From the NCBI RefSeq assembly GCF_026624755.1, contig NZ_JAPMXC010000001.1, forward strand, positions 1,035,219-1,099,218: a DNA stretch of 64,000 bases. Reading direction: 5' to 3'. The notes under the pieces are model-generated. The model searched no databases, was not told the origin of the DNA, and saw only the letters and a program-made list of their open reading frames with translations. The stretch is from Robbsia betulipollinis. Its GTDB lineage: Bacteria > Pseudomonadota > Gammaproteobacteria > Burkholderiales > Burkholderiaceae. Shown here piece after piece: positions 43,922 through 53,170 of this stretch (position 1 is the first letter of the stretch; the number at the start of each line of letters is the position of its first letter). The translations under genes and the position numbers were made by a program.

Positions 43922-44308
43922 ATGGAATCGAACCCGATCAATCTTCCAGAGGTCGTGGCGGAAGTGACGGCCGTCTTCGCGCGCTATGAAGACGCCCTGG
44001 TCAACAACAAGATCGATGTCCTGGATGAACTCTTCTGGGCCAGTCCGCACACGCTGCGCTACGGGGTGGGCGAGGTCCTCTACGGTGCCGAGGACATCGC
44101 GGCGTTTCGGCAGGGGCGCCCGTCGACGAATCTTGCCCGTACGGTGCTGCGCACCGTGATCACCACGTTCGGCCGCGATTGTGCCACGGCGAATATCGAG
44201 TACCGCCGCGCGGGCACGCTGGCGATCGGACGCCAGAGCCAAACCTGGGTGCGCATGCCGGAAGGCTGGCGCGTCGTCGCGGCCCATGTCAGCAATATGA
44301 CCTTGTGA
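43922..44308 (+). CDS. HpxZ/AtzH-like protein (DUF3225, SnoaL-like fold)
   Basis: A 128-residue protein matching the oxalurate-catabolism HpxZ family: [24 protein letters not shown] and [16 protein letters not shown] are typical. These cone-shaped NTF2-like proteins usually accompany an amidase of the AtzF type; none is seen here, so it looks separated from its partner. Confidence 0.87.
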   Translation: MESNPINLPEVVAEVTAVFARYEDALVNNKIDVLDELFWASPHTLRYGVGEVLYGAEDIAAFRQGRPSTNLARTVLRTVITTFGRDCATANIEYRRAGTLAIGRQSQTWVRMPEGWRVVAAHVSNMTL

Positions 44309-44492
44309 GCGGACCGACAGTGGCGGGGATGTGCGCCCCCCCCGTCGTGGGCGGCGCGACTGGCCCTGTCGTGGCGATTCGTCCCTTCGCGCATGACGGC
44401 GCTTTCCGCGGGCCCGGGGGCGGGCCATACCGCTTATCTCGATAACCCTTTTGTGCTATGTATCGGTTACACCGTTCAATAGGACCCCTGCC

Positions 44493-44972
44493 ATGCATGC
44501 TCCCACCGAAACCCGCCCGCCGTTGCCCCCTTTCACGCACGAGTCCGCGACGCGCAAGGTGCGTCTGGCGGAAGACGGCTGGAACACCCGCGATGCGGCG
44601 AAGGTGGCGCTTGCGTACTCGCTGGACACCCGGTGGCGCAACCGCGCGGAATTCGTGCGGGACCGCGACGAGGCCCAGGCATTCCTCGAGCGCAAATGGC
44701 GCAAGGAACTGGATTATCGGTTGATCAAGGAATTGTGGGCATTCACCGCAAACCGCATCGCCGTGCGCTATGCGTACGAGTGGCGCGACGATTCCGGCAA
44801 CTGGTTTCGTTCCTATGGCAACGAGAACTGGGAGTTCGACGCGGTCGGCTTGATGACGCGGCGCTTCTCCTCCATCAACGACCTGCCGATCGGCGAGGCG
44901 GACCGCAAGTTTCACTGGCCGCTGGGGCGCCGTCCGGACGACCATCCCGGTCTGTCCGATCTGGATTTGTGA
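44493..44972 (+). CDS. NTF2-like protein (DUF1348)
   Basis: A 159-residue protein of the DUF1348 family: [25 protein letters not shown] and [22 protein letters not shown] are highly characteristic, as is the end [19 protein letters not shown]. Function unknown; often linked to redox or detoxification genes. Its last 74 bases form part of the 182-bp direct repeat that recurs at 49550. Confidence 0.92.
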   Translation: MHAPTETRPPLPPFTHESATRKVRLAEDGWNTRDAAKVALAYSLDTRWRNRAEFVRDRDEAQAFLERKWRKELDYRLIKELWAFTANRIAVRYAYEWRDDSGNWFRSYGNENWEFDAVGLMTRRFSSINDLPIGEADRKFHWPLGRRPDDHPGLSDLDL

Positions 44973-45080
44973 GGGAGTTGGTGCGCCGGGATTCCTGCCG
45001 GATGTTCAGCCCGACGTTCAGCGGCGCCCGAGCTTCGCGAAGCGCGCGATCACGCGCTCCCGTTTGAGCCGCGACAGCCG
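44899..45080. repeat. Direct repeat flanking the 4.5-kb insertion, left copy
   Basis: This 182-bp stretch aligns without net gaps to 49550-49731. It spans the 3' end of the DUF1348 gene (intact here), a diverged non-coding middle, and the 3' end of the deformylase-like gene (a fragment here). The coding ends are nearly identical and the middle differs clearly. Confidence 0.92.
45018..45080 (-). pseudogene. 3' fragment of the deformylase-like gene
   Basis: Minus-strand codons read RLSRLKRERVIARFAKLGRR and stop, against RLSRLKRERVLARFAKLRRG at the end of the full gene at 49669. It is a duplicated gene tail at the left island edge, with no remaining 5' part. Confidence 0.85.
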
Positions 45081-45312
45081 CACCGTTTGTTGCGCGTCAA
45101 CATCAGCCCGACGCGCGGCAGCCGATTCATGCGGCAACGCCTACCGGCACTGCGGTCTTGTTTTGACATCGTCGAACCGATCCACGACCTTTTGCAATCG
45201 AAATTGATGAATTAATTCTAGCGTACAAAACTCTGCTTTTTGTTTTCCCGTGAATTTCGCCGGAATTGTCAAAGTTTTTTTAAAACCCTCCGATTCAATA
45301 AAAACCGGATTC
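45081..45312. other. Non-coding, AT-rich left part of the island
   Basis: Base composition shifts sharply to AT-rich from about 45160, unlike the rest of the window. There are T-runs and A-runs (for example around 45270-45280 and 45300). No transposase, integrase, tRNA or inverted terminal repeat was seen. A short open frame from 45081 cannot be assigned. Confidence 0.6.
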
Positions 45313-45341
45313 TTCAAAGTTCATCCGAACCCCGCTATGAT
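45313..45341 (+). promoter_or_regulatory. Candidate sigma-70 promoter for the island operon
   Basis: TTCAAA (45313-45318) and TATGAT (45336-45341) are separated by 17 bases, upstream of the three-gene operon in AT-rich DNA. The -10 matches five of six consensus bases. Confidence 0.5.
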
Positions 45342-45423
45342 GTGCCTGTTTTGATTGCGGCACGGCAATTGTTTCGATCGAATCGGTTTTTACAAACAAA
45401 AATAAATGTTCGAGGGGTTTTCA

Positions 45424-47085
45424 GTGAAAAAAATAGGAAAGGCGCGGCCACTTTGGCTTGCTACGGTCACTGCTTTTGCATTATCGGGATGTGCGAACCC
45501 CAGCGGATTCCAGCAGACGCGCGACGGGCGAACGGACCCGGAATCGAATGTTTTCGAGAGCACCTTTGCAAATCCGGACCCTTGCGCGAACAGCAACCGG
45601 AATATCGGCATCGCAGTGGGCGCCGGGCTGGGTGCGGTGTTGGGCGCGGTGATTGCCAACAAGAACAAGGTCGCGGCCGCGACGATCGCTGGTGCCGCCG
45701 GCGGTTTGGCCGGAGGCCTCATCGGACACTCGGTGGATAGCCGGCGCTGCGCCTTGTCGAAGATCGCCGCCAGGCATGACCTCACCTATACAGCGAGCGC
45801 GCTCGAATCGCGCGCGCAGGAAACAGGCAAGACCGAGCAGGTCGGCAGTTCCTTCACGATCGTCGATACCGCGCAACACACCCAATTCCTCACGGGATCG
45901 GCGGTGTTGACTGCGGAGGCGGCGGGCTATTTCGCTGAAATTGCCGAACAGTACCGCACTTCCAGCCGCGTGGCCGAGGCATCGAGCGCGGCCGATAAAG
46001 CCGCTGCGGCCGGAACGAAGATTCTTCTCATCGGCCATACGGATGACACAGGCAGCTCGGAGTTAAACGCGGATTTGTCCGAGCGTCGCGCCCGAGCGGT
46101 CGCGCGTTTATTCGCGAGCCACGGAATTGCACCGGAGAATGTGTTCTACCAGGGGGCCGGCGAGACGTTGCCGATCGCCGACAACCATACGGAGCAGGGT
46201 CGCTCGGCCAATCGCCGGGTCGAGATCGTCGATCTCGCTGGCGCCAGAACCGACATCCTCCAGAGTTACGCAAACAGTCGCACGCCAAAATATCAATACT
46301 ACCGGGCAGTGACGGCACATGCCGAGCAGGTCGCTACAGGCGGCGCCGAGCGCGCGACATCCGGCAGGTCGGCCGGCAGGGCGGCACATGGCGCGGCGAC
46401 GGATCCGTCAATCACGCGCGCCGGATCCCCGCGCGTTTCGGCGAACATCGCGACGGCGGCGAATGCCCTACCCGCAACCGCCGCCGCGTCCGTGCGGTCC
46501 CCGTCTGCCAACGGCATCGATTTTGGCTGGCGGGAAGTGCCTTCGGCGACGCTCGGCCTTCAGTTCGCCGCTCTCCCGCCCTCGTCCCCGGCGTTCTCGT
46601 TCCTTTCCTCGGCGGTTGCCGACGAGGCGCCGGTGGCGAAGAGCTGCATAAATGATCGGGCGCGCGTTTCACGGGCACTGAAATCCGTGGTCGACGACCG
46701 TGCGGTGCCCGTGCGGGATCATTTGCCGAATCTGTACGGCAGCAGCTGGGGCACGACGCTGAATGGGCAGTATCTCGCGCTCAAGGACGTCTCGGTTCTG
46801 CGCAACGGCACGACGGCCGGCGCGAGGCCGACACTGCTGGTATGGAAAAACGACGACCTGCGCGCCGGCCCGAGCGGTACGCCGCAACTGACGCTGTCAC
46901 CCGAGGTCAATGCCTACGCGGTCAGGGAGGGCGTTTTGTACCGCGTCTTCGTGAACGATCGCGGCGTTTTCGACTGCGCGGACATTCTCTTCTCCAACGG
47001 CAAAGCAATTTCGGGCGAGCTCGTGCGCCGCAGGAACGATCAGTATTTCACGGTGAACTACGTGCCGGTCATCGCGCGCACTTGA
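45424..47085 (+). CDS. OmpA-family lipoprotein with C-terminal extra domain (island gene 1)
   Basis: A 553-residue protein. A lipoprotein signal ends in ALSGC (Cys23). A glycine-zipper pair follows (about 57-105), then an OmpA peptidoglycan-binding domain (about 195-270) with LLIGHTDDTGSSELNADLSE and RRVEIVD. A Ser/Ala-rich linker leads to an unrecognised C-terminal domain (about 405-553). GTG 45424 is chosen because GAGGGG lies six bases before it. It likely sits in the outer membrane, gripping the cell wall. It is 18 bases from the next gene and has less GC-biased codons than its neighbours. Confidence 0.88.
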   Translation: MKKIGKARPLWLATVTAFALSGCANPSGFQQTRDGRTDPESNVFESTFANPDPCANSNRNIGIAVGAGLGAVLGAVIANKNKVAAATIAGAAGGLAGGLIGHSVDSRRCALSKIAARHDLTYTASALESRAQETGKTEQVGSSFTIVDTAQHTQFLTGSAVLTAEAAGYFAEIAEQYRTSSRVAEASSAADKAAAAGTKILLIGHTDDTGSSELNADLSERRARAVARLFASHGIAPENVFYQGAGETLPIADNHTEQGRSANRRVEIVDLAGARTDILQSYANSRTPKYQYYRAVTAHAEQVATGGAERATSGRSAGRAAHGAATDPSITRAGSPRVSANIATAANALPATAAASVRSPSANGIDFGWREVPSATLGLQFAALPPSSPAFSFLSSAVADEAPVAKSCINDRARVSRALKSVVDDRAVPVRDHLPNLYGSSWGTTLNGQYLALKDVSVLRNGTTAGARPTLLVWKNDDLRAGPSGTPQLTLSPEVNAYAVREGVLYRVFVNDRGVFDCADILFSNGKAISGELVRRRNDQYFTVNYVPVIART

Positions 47086-47103
47086 TAAGAAGGAGTAGGG
47101 AAC

Positions 47104-48666
47104 ATGATGGATTTCATTCAAGCCAACCTTGGGCCAGCTATCTGGTGCGTCGTTGTCGTATTACTTGCAATCGGCGCATTTTCCTTCCGTTCGACGCTTG
47201 CGTTCTGGCTGAACCACTGGAATTACACGTTCCCGGTTCTCGGAAAGACGGCGCGTCTTTCACGCCATGGCATCCATGGTAAAGATGGCTGGACCGATTC
47301 CGAGCGCACGCTGTGCGGCGATTACAACAAGTTCATCTCCTATCTTTCGAAAACCGAATTCAGCAAGCGCAACGATTACCTCGGGAAGTCGGACGATGGC
47401 GGACGCTCGCCCACGCCGTTGTGGCTCCTCACGCTTCTGAGCGTGCTGGTGATCGCGGAAGGTCTGGGGTTTTCCTATCTATTGGGCAGCTGGATGGCCC
47501 GAGATGGCAGCGCCAACACGCACACGTTGTTGATGCTGGCAATCGTGTTCGTGCTATGCGTGATCATGGTGTTCCTGACGCACGTCGCGGGCCATCAGCT
47601 TTATCGCTCCAACCTCGTCGCGCGATGCAGGAAGCAATGGAAGCAGGATAAGGCACAGGAGCGGTTTTCCAGCCGCAAGGTCAAGCTCGATGACGATCAA
47701 TCCGTTGATGACAGCGAACCCGATTATACGCAGGTCGCAAATCGCGTCGGGACCAGTCACAGCTATTTCATGGTCGTCCTGACTGTCGCGGTGATCATCG
47801 TCATCGCGGGAACGTCGACGTGGATGCGCTGGAGCAATCTCAACGCGGAACAGACGCGGGAGACGATGGGCATGCAGCAGGGCGCCGACGCCGGCAATCC
47901 GTTCTCGACGGCGAATTCGATGCCGGCCGAGCTTGTCGCCAGCCAGAAAGCCGCCGACGACCGTGCGAAGGAAGAGGCGTCGTCGTCAACCCGGAGCGAA
48001 GGCGCGGCGGCGTTCATCACGCTGGCGGTGATTTTCGTGGTGACGCAGATCGTAGGCATTTTCGGCGGCTTCGCGTGGGGTTTCGGCGGCCGGGAAAGTT
48101 TCGCTGCATGGAAAACCACGAAAGGCTTCAAGACATTCGAGGACTACAACACTTACTACGCGCCGTTTCGGGCGATCGCACAGTCGCAACTCGAGAATCT
48201 CCAGAAACAGATGGCCGAGAACGCGGATATCTCAGGCAAGACGTTTTCGAAGACCTTCAGGGATTACGTCCTTGCGCATCGCGCCTTCACGGATCTGGAA
48301 AGCGCTCCGGTTCGCGCGTCCGCCGTGGCAACAGCGCCGGCGACCGATCGGCCGGCGCCGCGGGGACCGGCGGGACAGGCCGTGGCGGGACACGCCGCTG
48401 TCGACGCTCTCGCGCCGGATGCACACCCGCAGATAGCCCCGGGACCGGCCGCAACTGTCGGCGACGCGTCGGCGACTGCGCGCATCGACGCAGTCGTCGC
48501 GAGGATCGAAGCCGAGCCCGACGTGGCGCGCAAGAAAGCGCTGATGTACGGGCTCGACGCCTCGGTGCGTGCCGAAGTGTTCGCGGCGATCAAGCTTCGC
48601 AAGGAACGCGCGCAACAGGCGCGGCTCACGCTCGAGTCCGAACTCGATGATCTTTTCAAGGCCTGA
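47104..48666 (+). CDS. Multi-pass inner-membrane protein of unknown family (island gene 2)
   Basis: A 520-residue protein with about five helices, near residues 8-28, 107-130, 139-160, 221-242 and 300-325. A soluble segment of about 75 residues follows helix 1, and a Pro/Ala-rich linker leads to a helical C-terminal region rich in Glu, Arg and Lys. No known motif or nucleotide-binding loop is seen. AAGGAG precedes ATG 47104. Its place between a wall-binding lipoprotein and an exported protein suggests an envelope complex. Confidence 0.85.
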   Translation: MMDFIQANLGPAIWCVVVVLLAIGAFSFRSTLAFWLNHWNYTFPVLGKTARLSRHGIHGKDGWTDSERTLCGDYNKFISYLSKTEFSKRNDYLGKSDDGGRSPTPLWLLTLLSVLVIAEGLGFSYLLGSWMARDGSANTHTLLMLAIVFVLCVIMVFLTHVAGHQLYRSNLVARCRKQWKQDKAQERFSSRKVKLDDDQSVDDSEPDYTQVANRVGTSHSYFMVVLTVAVIIVIAGTSTWMRWSNLNAEQTRETMGMQQGADAGNPFSTANSMPAELVASQKAADDRAKEEASSSTRSEGAAAFITLAVIFVVTQIVGIFGGFAWGFGGRESFAAWKTTKGFKTFEDYNTYYAPFRAIAQSQLENLQKQMAENADISGKTFSKTFRDYVLAHRAFTDLESAPVRASAVATAPATDRPAPRGPAGQAVAGHAAVDALAPDAHPQIAPGPAATVGDASATARIDAVVARIEAEPDVARKKALMYGLDASVRAEVFAAIKLRKERAQQARLTLESELDDLFKA

Positions 48667-48676
48667 CGCGACAAAC

Positions 48677-49525
48677 ATGAGCAGATACCTCAGCATCGCA
48701 ACAGCGGCAGTCTGCCTGAGCGCGATAGCCGCGTCGGCATATGCCGGCGTCACGAACGATATTCCGAGTTGCTACGCTGCCAACCACATCGAGCCGATGG
48801 CCGGGGGCGCCGCTCACGAGCTTTTCATCGCCATCGATCAGACGACGGTATTCGACGAGAAGCTGCGGGCACAAATCATGGAGATGGCAGGCAAGGCCAT
48901 TCGACCTGCGGGGGCCTACACGCTTTTCGATTTCTCGGCCTTCTCGCAAGGGCATTACACGGAGGTCGTGACGCGCGGGGTGATCGAGTCGCAAATGCCG
49001 GAAAAAGTGCGCAACGATATCAGCGAGCGTGCCTTGCGCAGCTTTGACGCGTGCATGACCGGGCAAGCGGCATTCGCAAGAAAGGTGTTGCTTTCGGATG
49101 TCACGCATGTCGAATCAATGGCGACGAACGATCTGGCGAAGTCGGACATCCTGGCGGCCTTAAAGGATATCAGCGACAAAGTCCGGGCATCGCCTGCCTC
49201 CGACAAGGTTGTGCTGCTGGCGTCGGACATGCTCGAGAACAGTTCTGTTTCGAGCTTTTACGCCCATGACGCCGTTCGCCGAATCGACCCGCGCGTGGAA
49301 ATCAAGAAGGCGAGCGCCGCGGGGATGATTGGTGATTTCGGCGGAGCGCGGGTTTATGTGATTGGCGCGGGTTTGCTGGCTGGGGATGCAAAGGTCAGGA
49401 ACGTCTACCGTGATCCGCAGACGATAAACGCCTTGAAGCAGTTCTGGACGCTTTACTTCGAGCGGTCGAACGCGTCGATCGGGGAATTCGGCACGCCCGC
49501 GCTGCTGGGCACGGTGGGATATTGA
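48677..49525 (+). CDS. Exported protein with vWA-like pattern (island gene 3)
   Basis: A 282-residue protein with a signal peptide (cleavage after ASAYA). After it, [11 protein letters not shown] looks like the first strand of a von Willebrand A fold with a degenerate metal site, and [19 protein letters not shown] looks like a later strand with the SDM turn common in such domains. Cysteines are few. It starts ten bases after gene 2, with no clear ribosome site, so translation may be coupled. Function unknown; fold call is tentative. Confidence 0.8.
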   Translation: MSRYLSIATAAVCLSAIAASAYAGVTNDIPSCYAANHIEPMAGGAAHELFIAIDQTTVFDEKLRAQIMEMAGKAIRPAGAYTLFDFSAFSQGHYTEVVTRGVIESQMPEKVRNDISERALRSFDACMTGQAAFARKVLLSDVTHVESMATNDLAKSDILAALKDISDKVRASPASDKVVLLASDMLENSSVSSFYAHDAVRRIDPRVEIKKASAAGMIGDFGGARVYVIGAGLLAGDAKVRNVYRDPQTINALKQFWTLYFERSNASIGEFGTPALLGTVGY

Positions 49526-49549
49526 GAAACAAGGCGGCGAGAAACGAGT

Positions 49550-49731
49550 CGGACCGCCCGTTTCACTGGCCGCTGGGGCGCCGTCCCGACGACCATCCCG
49601 GTCTGTCCGATCTGGACTTGTGAGGGGGCCCGGCGGCCAGGGCTCTCTGCTCGAAGTGCCGCCGACGTTCAGCCGCGTCTGAGCTTCGCGAAGCGCGCGA
49701 GCACGCGCTCCCGTTTGAGCCGCGACAGCCG
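49550..49731. repeat. Direct repeat flanking the 4.5-kb insertion, right copy
   Basis: Right copy of the 182-bp repeat at 44899-45080, offset 4651 bp. Here the deformylase-like gene is whole and the DUF1348 part is only a tail. Confidence 0.92.
49552..49623 (+). pseudogene. 3' fragment of the DUF1348 gene
   Basis: Codons read [17 protein letters not shown] and SDLDL, then stop, matching the end of the DUF1348 gene at 44972 except for one residue. It has no start or 5' part and is a duplicated tail at the right island edge. Confidence 0.88.
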
Positions 49732-50166
49732 GTCGATCCAGAAAATACCGTCCAGTTGATCGATTTCATGCTGGTGGCAGACCGCGCGCAAGCCTTCCGC
49801 TTCCTCCACCTGCTCCCGGCCGTCGAGGTCGTCGTAGCGCACGCGTACCGCGGCGGCCCGCGTGATTCGCTCGATCACGCCGGGCATCGAGACGCTGCCT
49901 TCGTCGTGCTGGACGGTCTCGCTCGACGACCAGACGATGCACGGATTGACGTAGACCTGCGAGGCCGGCGCCTCCGGTAGTTCGAGCACGACGAGACGCT
50001 GCGGCACGCCGATATGCGGGCCGGTGATGCCGATGCCGTCGGCGGCGTGCAGCGTATCGAGCAGGTCCGCCGCCAGGGCGGCGAGGGCGGCGTCGAAGAC
50101 CGTGACGGCATGGGCCGGGACGCGCAGACGCGGGTCCGGGAAGGCGACGATGGAACGGGTGGTCAA
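49669..50166 (-). CDS. Peptide deformylase-like protein lacking metal ligands
   Basis: A 165-residue protein with the deformylase fold, but all three active-site motifs are altered. Motif 1 is GIGITGPHIG instead of GxGxAAxQ. Motif 2 is EGSVS, so the metal-binding Cys is Ser. Motif 3 is HEIDQ, so the second His is Gln. Without two of three ligands it is unlikely to remove N-formyl groups; the housekeeping enzyme must lie elsewhere. It starts with TTG 50166, after CGGAG. Confidence 0.88.
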   Translation of the reverse strand: MTTRSIVAFPDPRLRVPAHAVTVFDAALAALAADLLDTLHAADGIGITGPHIGVPQRLVVLELPEAPASQVYVNPCIVWSSSETVQHDEGSVSMPGVIERITRAAAVRVRYDDLDGREQVEEAEGLRAVCHQHEIDQLDGIFWIDRLSRLKRERVLARFAKLRRG

Positions 50167-50359
50167 ATCGAACTCCGGTAGCGCGGAACAAGGGGTAGCG
50201 AACGGTCCCCGGGCACGGGTGCGCGCATTATAACGAGACGCGCGAAGGTGTTGCGATCTCGCCTCAGCGTTAACCTGATAGGGAAAACGAGGGTTAATTT
50301 ATACCGATACGGGTCGATATACTGGAAACAATTACCTGACACCGAAACGGTAGCCCATC

Positions 50360-50764
50360 ATGAGCCTCTCTGTTCTGATTGCCGATCACTCCGCCTCCGC
50401 CCGCGAAAGCCTGATTTCCGCGATGCCGGATCACTGGGACGTTACGCTGGCCGAAGCCAGCACGGGTAACGAAGCGCTGGCCGCCTGCAGCCAGGGGCAC
50501 GCCGCGGTGATGTTCCTGGATCTGATGCTGCCGGGCATGACGGGGCTGGAATTGATGGACGCGCTGCAACGCGTCAATGCCGCCACCACCGTCATCATCG
50601 TGTCCGACGAAGCGCCCGCGGGCATGCGCGGTCAGATCCGCGCGAGCGGCGCGGTGGCCTTCGTCGAAAAGCCGGTACGGCGGGAAGCGTTGGAATCGGT
50701 GCTCATGGCCTGCGGTCTGTATGCCGGCGCGGACGAGAGCGAGGACGCCCTGGCCTTCGCCTAG
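50360..50764 (+). CDS. Stand-alone response regulator receiver protein
   Basis: A 134-residue CheY-like protein with only a receiver domain. The phosphoacceptor Asp lies in [11 protein letters not shown], the switch Ser in [10 protein letters not shown] and the conserved Lys in FVEKPVRRE. There is no output domain and no kinase gene nearby, so it may act by protein contact. An inverted repeat, TTAACC and GGTTAA, lies at 50270-50297 upstream. Confidence 0.88.
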   Translation: MSLSVLIADHSASARESLISAMPDHWDVTLAEASTGNEALAACSQGHAAVMFLDLMLPGMTGLELMDALQRVNAATTVIIVSDEAPAGMRGQIRASGAVAFVEKPVRREALESVLMACGLYAGADESEDALAFA

Positions 50765-50843
50765 GCAATTCGAGGGTAAGGTTTCGGCGTTCGATCCGCC
50801 GAACGATTTACACTGGCCATTCCGACAACCATCGAGATGGCCG

Positions 50844-51467
50844 ATGTTGAAGATTCTGGGTAGGGATTCGTCGATCAATGTGCGCAAGGTGCTGTGGACC
50901 TGCGCCGAACTCGGGCGCGATTTCGCGCATGAAAGCTGGGGCACCGGCGCGCTGACGCTCGATAGCCCGACCTTTCTCGCGCTCAATCCCAACGGACTGG
51001 TGCCGGTGCTGCAGGATGACGATTTCGTGCTCTGGGAGTCGAACACGATCATCCGGTATCTGGCTTCGCGCGAGGGCGCCGAGGCGCTGTATCCCACTCC
51101 GCCGCGCGAGCGCGCCAGGGTCGACCAGTGGCTCGACTGGCAGGCGACCGATCTAAATCGCGCATGGTCCTATGCCTTCATGGCCCTCGTGCGGCATTCT
51201 CCCGCGCATGACGACCGGGACGCCGTCGCCCGGTCCCTCGCGGACTGGGCGAAACACATGCGCATCATCGAGCGGCAACTCGATAAAAGCGGGGCATTCA
51301 TCGCGGGCGAGACCTTCTCGCTGGCGGATATCGCGATCGCGCTGTCGGTGAACCGCTGGTTCTGCACGCCGCAGGAGCACGCGTCGCTGCCCGCGCTGCT
51401 GGCGTACTTCGACCGGCTTGCCGCACGTCCGGGCTTCTCCGCGTATTGCACGCCGGCGACGCCCTAG
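50844..51467 (+). CDS. Glutathione S-transferase
   Basis: A 207-residue [27 protein letters not shown] with the N-terminal active-site Ser, [10 protein letters not shown] with the cis-Pro, [10 protein letters not shown] as the glutathione-binding motif, and [15 protein letters not shown] in the helical domain. It belongs to the broad bacterial theta-like group. It lies 79 bases after the receiver gene. Confidence 0.92.
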   Translation: MLKILGRDSSINVRKVLWTCAELGRDFAHESWGTGALTLDSPTFLALNPNGLVPVLQDDDFVLWESNTIIRYLASREGAEALYPTPPRERARVDQWLDWQATDLNRAWSYAFMALVRHSPAHDDRDAVARSLADWAKHMRIIERQLDKSGAFIAGETFSLADIAIALSVNRWFCTPQEHASLPALLAYFDRLAARPGFSAYCTPATP

Positions 51468-51534
51468 CCGGCGTCGCGTCTGGACCGGCGCGTTCCCGTG
51501 ACAGGTACGTGCGCTTCGGGCTGCGGTTCACACG

Positions 51535-51993
51535 TCAGGCCAGCGGCGCGAAGCGCAGTCCGACGCCCAGCCGGTTCCAGGCGTTGATCGATGCGATGGC
51601 AGTCGTCAACATGACGATCTCGGCCTGCGTGAATGATTCGGACAATGCTTCATGGACATCGTCGGCCCCGCCGGCACCCGTGAGGTCGTCCAGGCATTCG
51701 GCCCAGGCCAGCGCGCGCATTTCCCTCCGCGAAAACACGCCGGCATCCCGCCACGCGGCAAGCAGGTCGAGCTTCGCCTGCGGTACGCCCAGCTTGCGCG
51801 CTACGCCCAGATGAAACTGAATGCAAAACGCACAACCATTGCGTTGCGAGACGCGCAGCTTGACGATTTCGGTGAGGGTTTTGTCCAGCCCGCTGGCATC
51901 CACGGCCTGCCCGAGCGCAAGCAGGGCGGCGTGAACCTGCGGTGCCAGCGCGGCGAACTCGGGGTAGTCGACCCGTGCATGGTTTTCCGACAT
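51535..51993 (-). CDS. AhpD-like/carboxymuconolactone decarboxylase family protein
   Basis: A 152-residue helical protein with the redox motif CAFCIQFHLG, as in AhpD-type peroxidase partners. Many such proteins protect against peroxides or electrophiles. It is divergent from a MarR gene across a region with direct repeats, and is likely its target. Confidence 0.9.
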   Translation of the reverse strand: MSENHARVDYPEFAALAPQVHAALLALGQAVDASGLDKTLTEIVKLRVSQRNGCAFCIQFHLGVARKLGVPQAKLDLLAAWRDAGVFSRREMRALAWAECLDDLTGAGGADDVHEALSESFTQAEIVMLTTAIASINAWNRLGVGLRFAPLA

Positions 51994-52015
51994 GAAACGT
52001 GTCCGGTTATCCTGC

Positions 52016-52045
52016 TATTATCAGAGTACGAACATATTATCAGAG
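52016..52045. promoter_or_regulatory. Direct repeats in ahpD-like/marR divergent promoter
   Basis: The 11-mer TATTATCAGAG occurs at 52016-52026 and 52035-52045, 19 bases apart, within an AT-rich patch in the 62-bp divergent region. It is a candidate binding site for the MarR protein. Confidence 0.5.
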
Positions 52046-52055
52046 CTTTGACATC

Positions 52056-52556
52056 GTGAGCAAAACAAGCGCTGCCATCACGCCGCCTGCCGCAGGGGAG
52101 GGCAAACGCGGCACGGAAGGGCATTTGGGCTATCTGTTGCGCCAGGCGGGTAACGCGCACCGCGCCCATGTCGAACAAGCGCTGGCCGACCTGCAGGTGA
52201 CGCTTCCGCAGTTCGCCGTGCTGACGATGCTGCACGCCTATCCAGGTCATTCGAACGCGGATCTGGCGCGGCTGGCGCTACTCACGCCGCAGACGCTGAG
52301 TGTCATCGTGGCGAATCTGGAGAAAAACGGCATGGTGTCCCGCCATGCGCATGCGGTTCACGGGCGTATTCAGCAACTGAGCCTGACCCGGGAAGGGGGT
52401 GAACTGCTGGCGCGGGCGAAAGTGCGGGTGTCTGCGGTAGAGCAGACGTTGACGGCAGATCTGTCCCACGATGAGGAACAGGCGATACGACGCTGGCTGG
52501 TCAGGGTCGCGACTTTAAGGAGCTTGAAACCGGGGCACCGGGACGGTTCCGCCTGA
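52056..52556 (+). CDS. MarR family transcriptional regulator
   Basis: A 166-residue regulator with a winged helix: LPQFAVLTMLHAYPGHSNADLARLALLTPQTLSVIVANLEKNGMVSR. It probably represses the divergent AhpD-like gene and itself in response to an oxidant or aromatic compound. GTG 52056 is chosen as the start; an upstream ATG at 51999 would extend through the operator region. Confidence 0.9.
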   Translation: MSKTSAAITPPAAGEGKRGTEGHLGYLLRQAGNAHRAHVEQALADLQVTLPQFAVLTMLHAYPGHSNADLARLALLTPQTLSVIVANLEKNGMVSRHAHAVHGRIQQLSLTREGGELLARAKVRVSAVEQTLTADLSHDEEQAIRRWLVRVATLRSLKPGHRDGSA

Positions 52557-52653
52557 CTGGCGCCAGACGGGCGCCGCGGTTCCGACATCCTGTCACGGGG
52601 CCGCATGCGGTCTGTCCCGGCTCCTCTGCCGGGGTAGGCCATCGGAAATTCGA

Positions 52654-53043
52654 TCAGAACAACGCAGCGATGGCGAGTACCACGCCGAGCAGCGACACCA
52701 GCCAGACCATCGAACGGATATACGGAATGCCCGCGGCATACAGCGGCACATAGATCACGCGCGCGATGAGGTACAGCCAGGCGCCGATATGCGTGAGGCT
52801 GCCCTCGCGGCCGGCGATATGGGCGGTGAGGATCGCGGCGATGAACAGCGGCAGGGTTTCATACAGATTGCTTTTCGCCCGCATCATGCGGCCGGTAAGC
52901 ACGCCCACGGGCGGGCCGGGTTCGTCCCGCGGCCCCGCGTTGTAGGCGGTGCCGGTCTCCCGGTTGCGCAGCATCGAGGGCAGAAAGATCTGCACGATGG
53001 CGAGGATCAGCGTCCAGGCGAGGAGTTTCAGTTCGATGGTCAT
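52654..53043 (-). CDS. MAPEG family membrane protein
   Basis: A 129-residue, four-helix protein of the membrane-associated eicosanoid/glutathione metabolism family. NAGPRDEPGPPVGVLTGRMMRAKSNLYETLPLF is the typical glutathione-binding loop with conserved Arg and Asn. It may be a membrane glutathione transferase. It is convergent with the MarR gene. Confidence 0.9.
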   Translation of the reverse strand: MTIELKLLAWTLILAIVQIFLPSMLRNRETGTAYNAGPRDEPGPPVGVLTGRMMRAKSNLYETLPLFIAAILTAHIAGREGSLTHIGAWLYLIARVIYVPLYAAGIPYIRSMVWLVSLLGVVLAIAALF

Positions 53044-53170
53044 GACGGTCCGTTCGATGGGGCTGGAGTGGGAAGCCGGGTCAGGCGGCGGGAGGGTAGG
53101 CGAACCATCCTACTACAGGGCCGTGCCCGAACGCCGGGCGCGGCGACGCCAGCCGAACGCTCGCGCGGGT

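Noticed and set aside
45081-45213. Short plus-strand frame at the left island edge, possibly a transposase tail
   Set aside because: About 44 codons with no start and no motif that I could match. Not enough to call.
45424-49525. Zorya-type defence system
   Set aside because: An OmpA domain is present, but as a lipoprotein; no MotA-like motor protein, helicase or nuclease is encoded.
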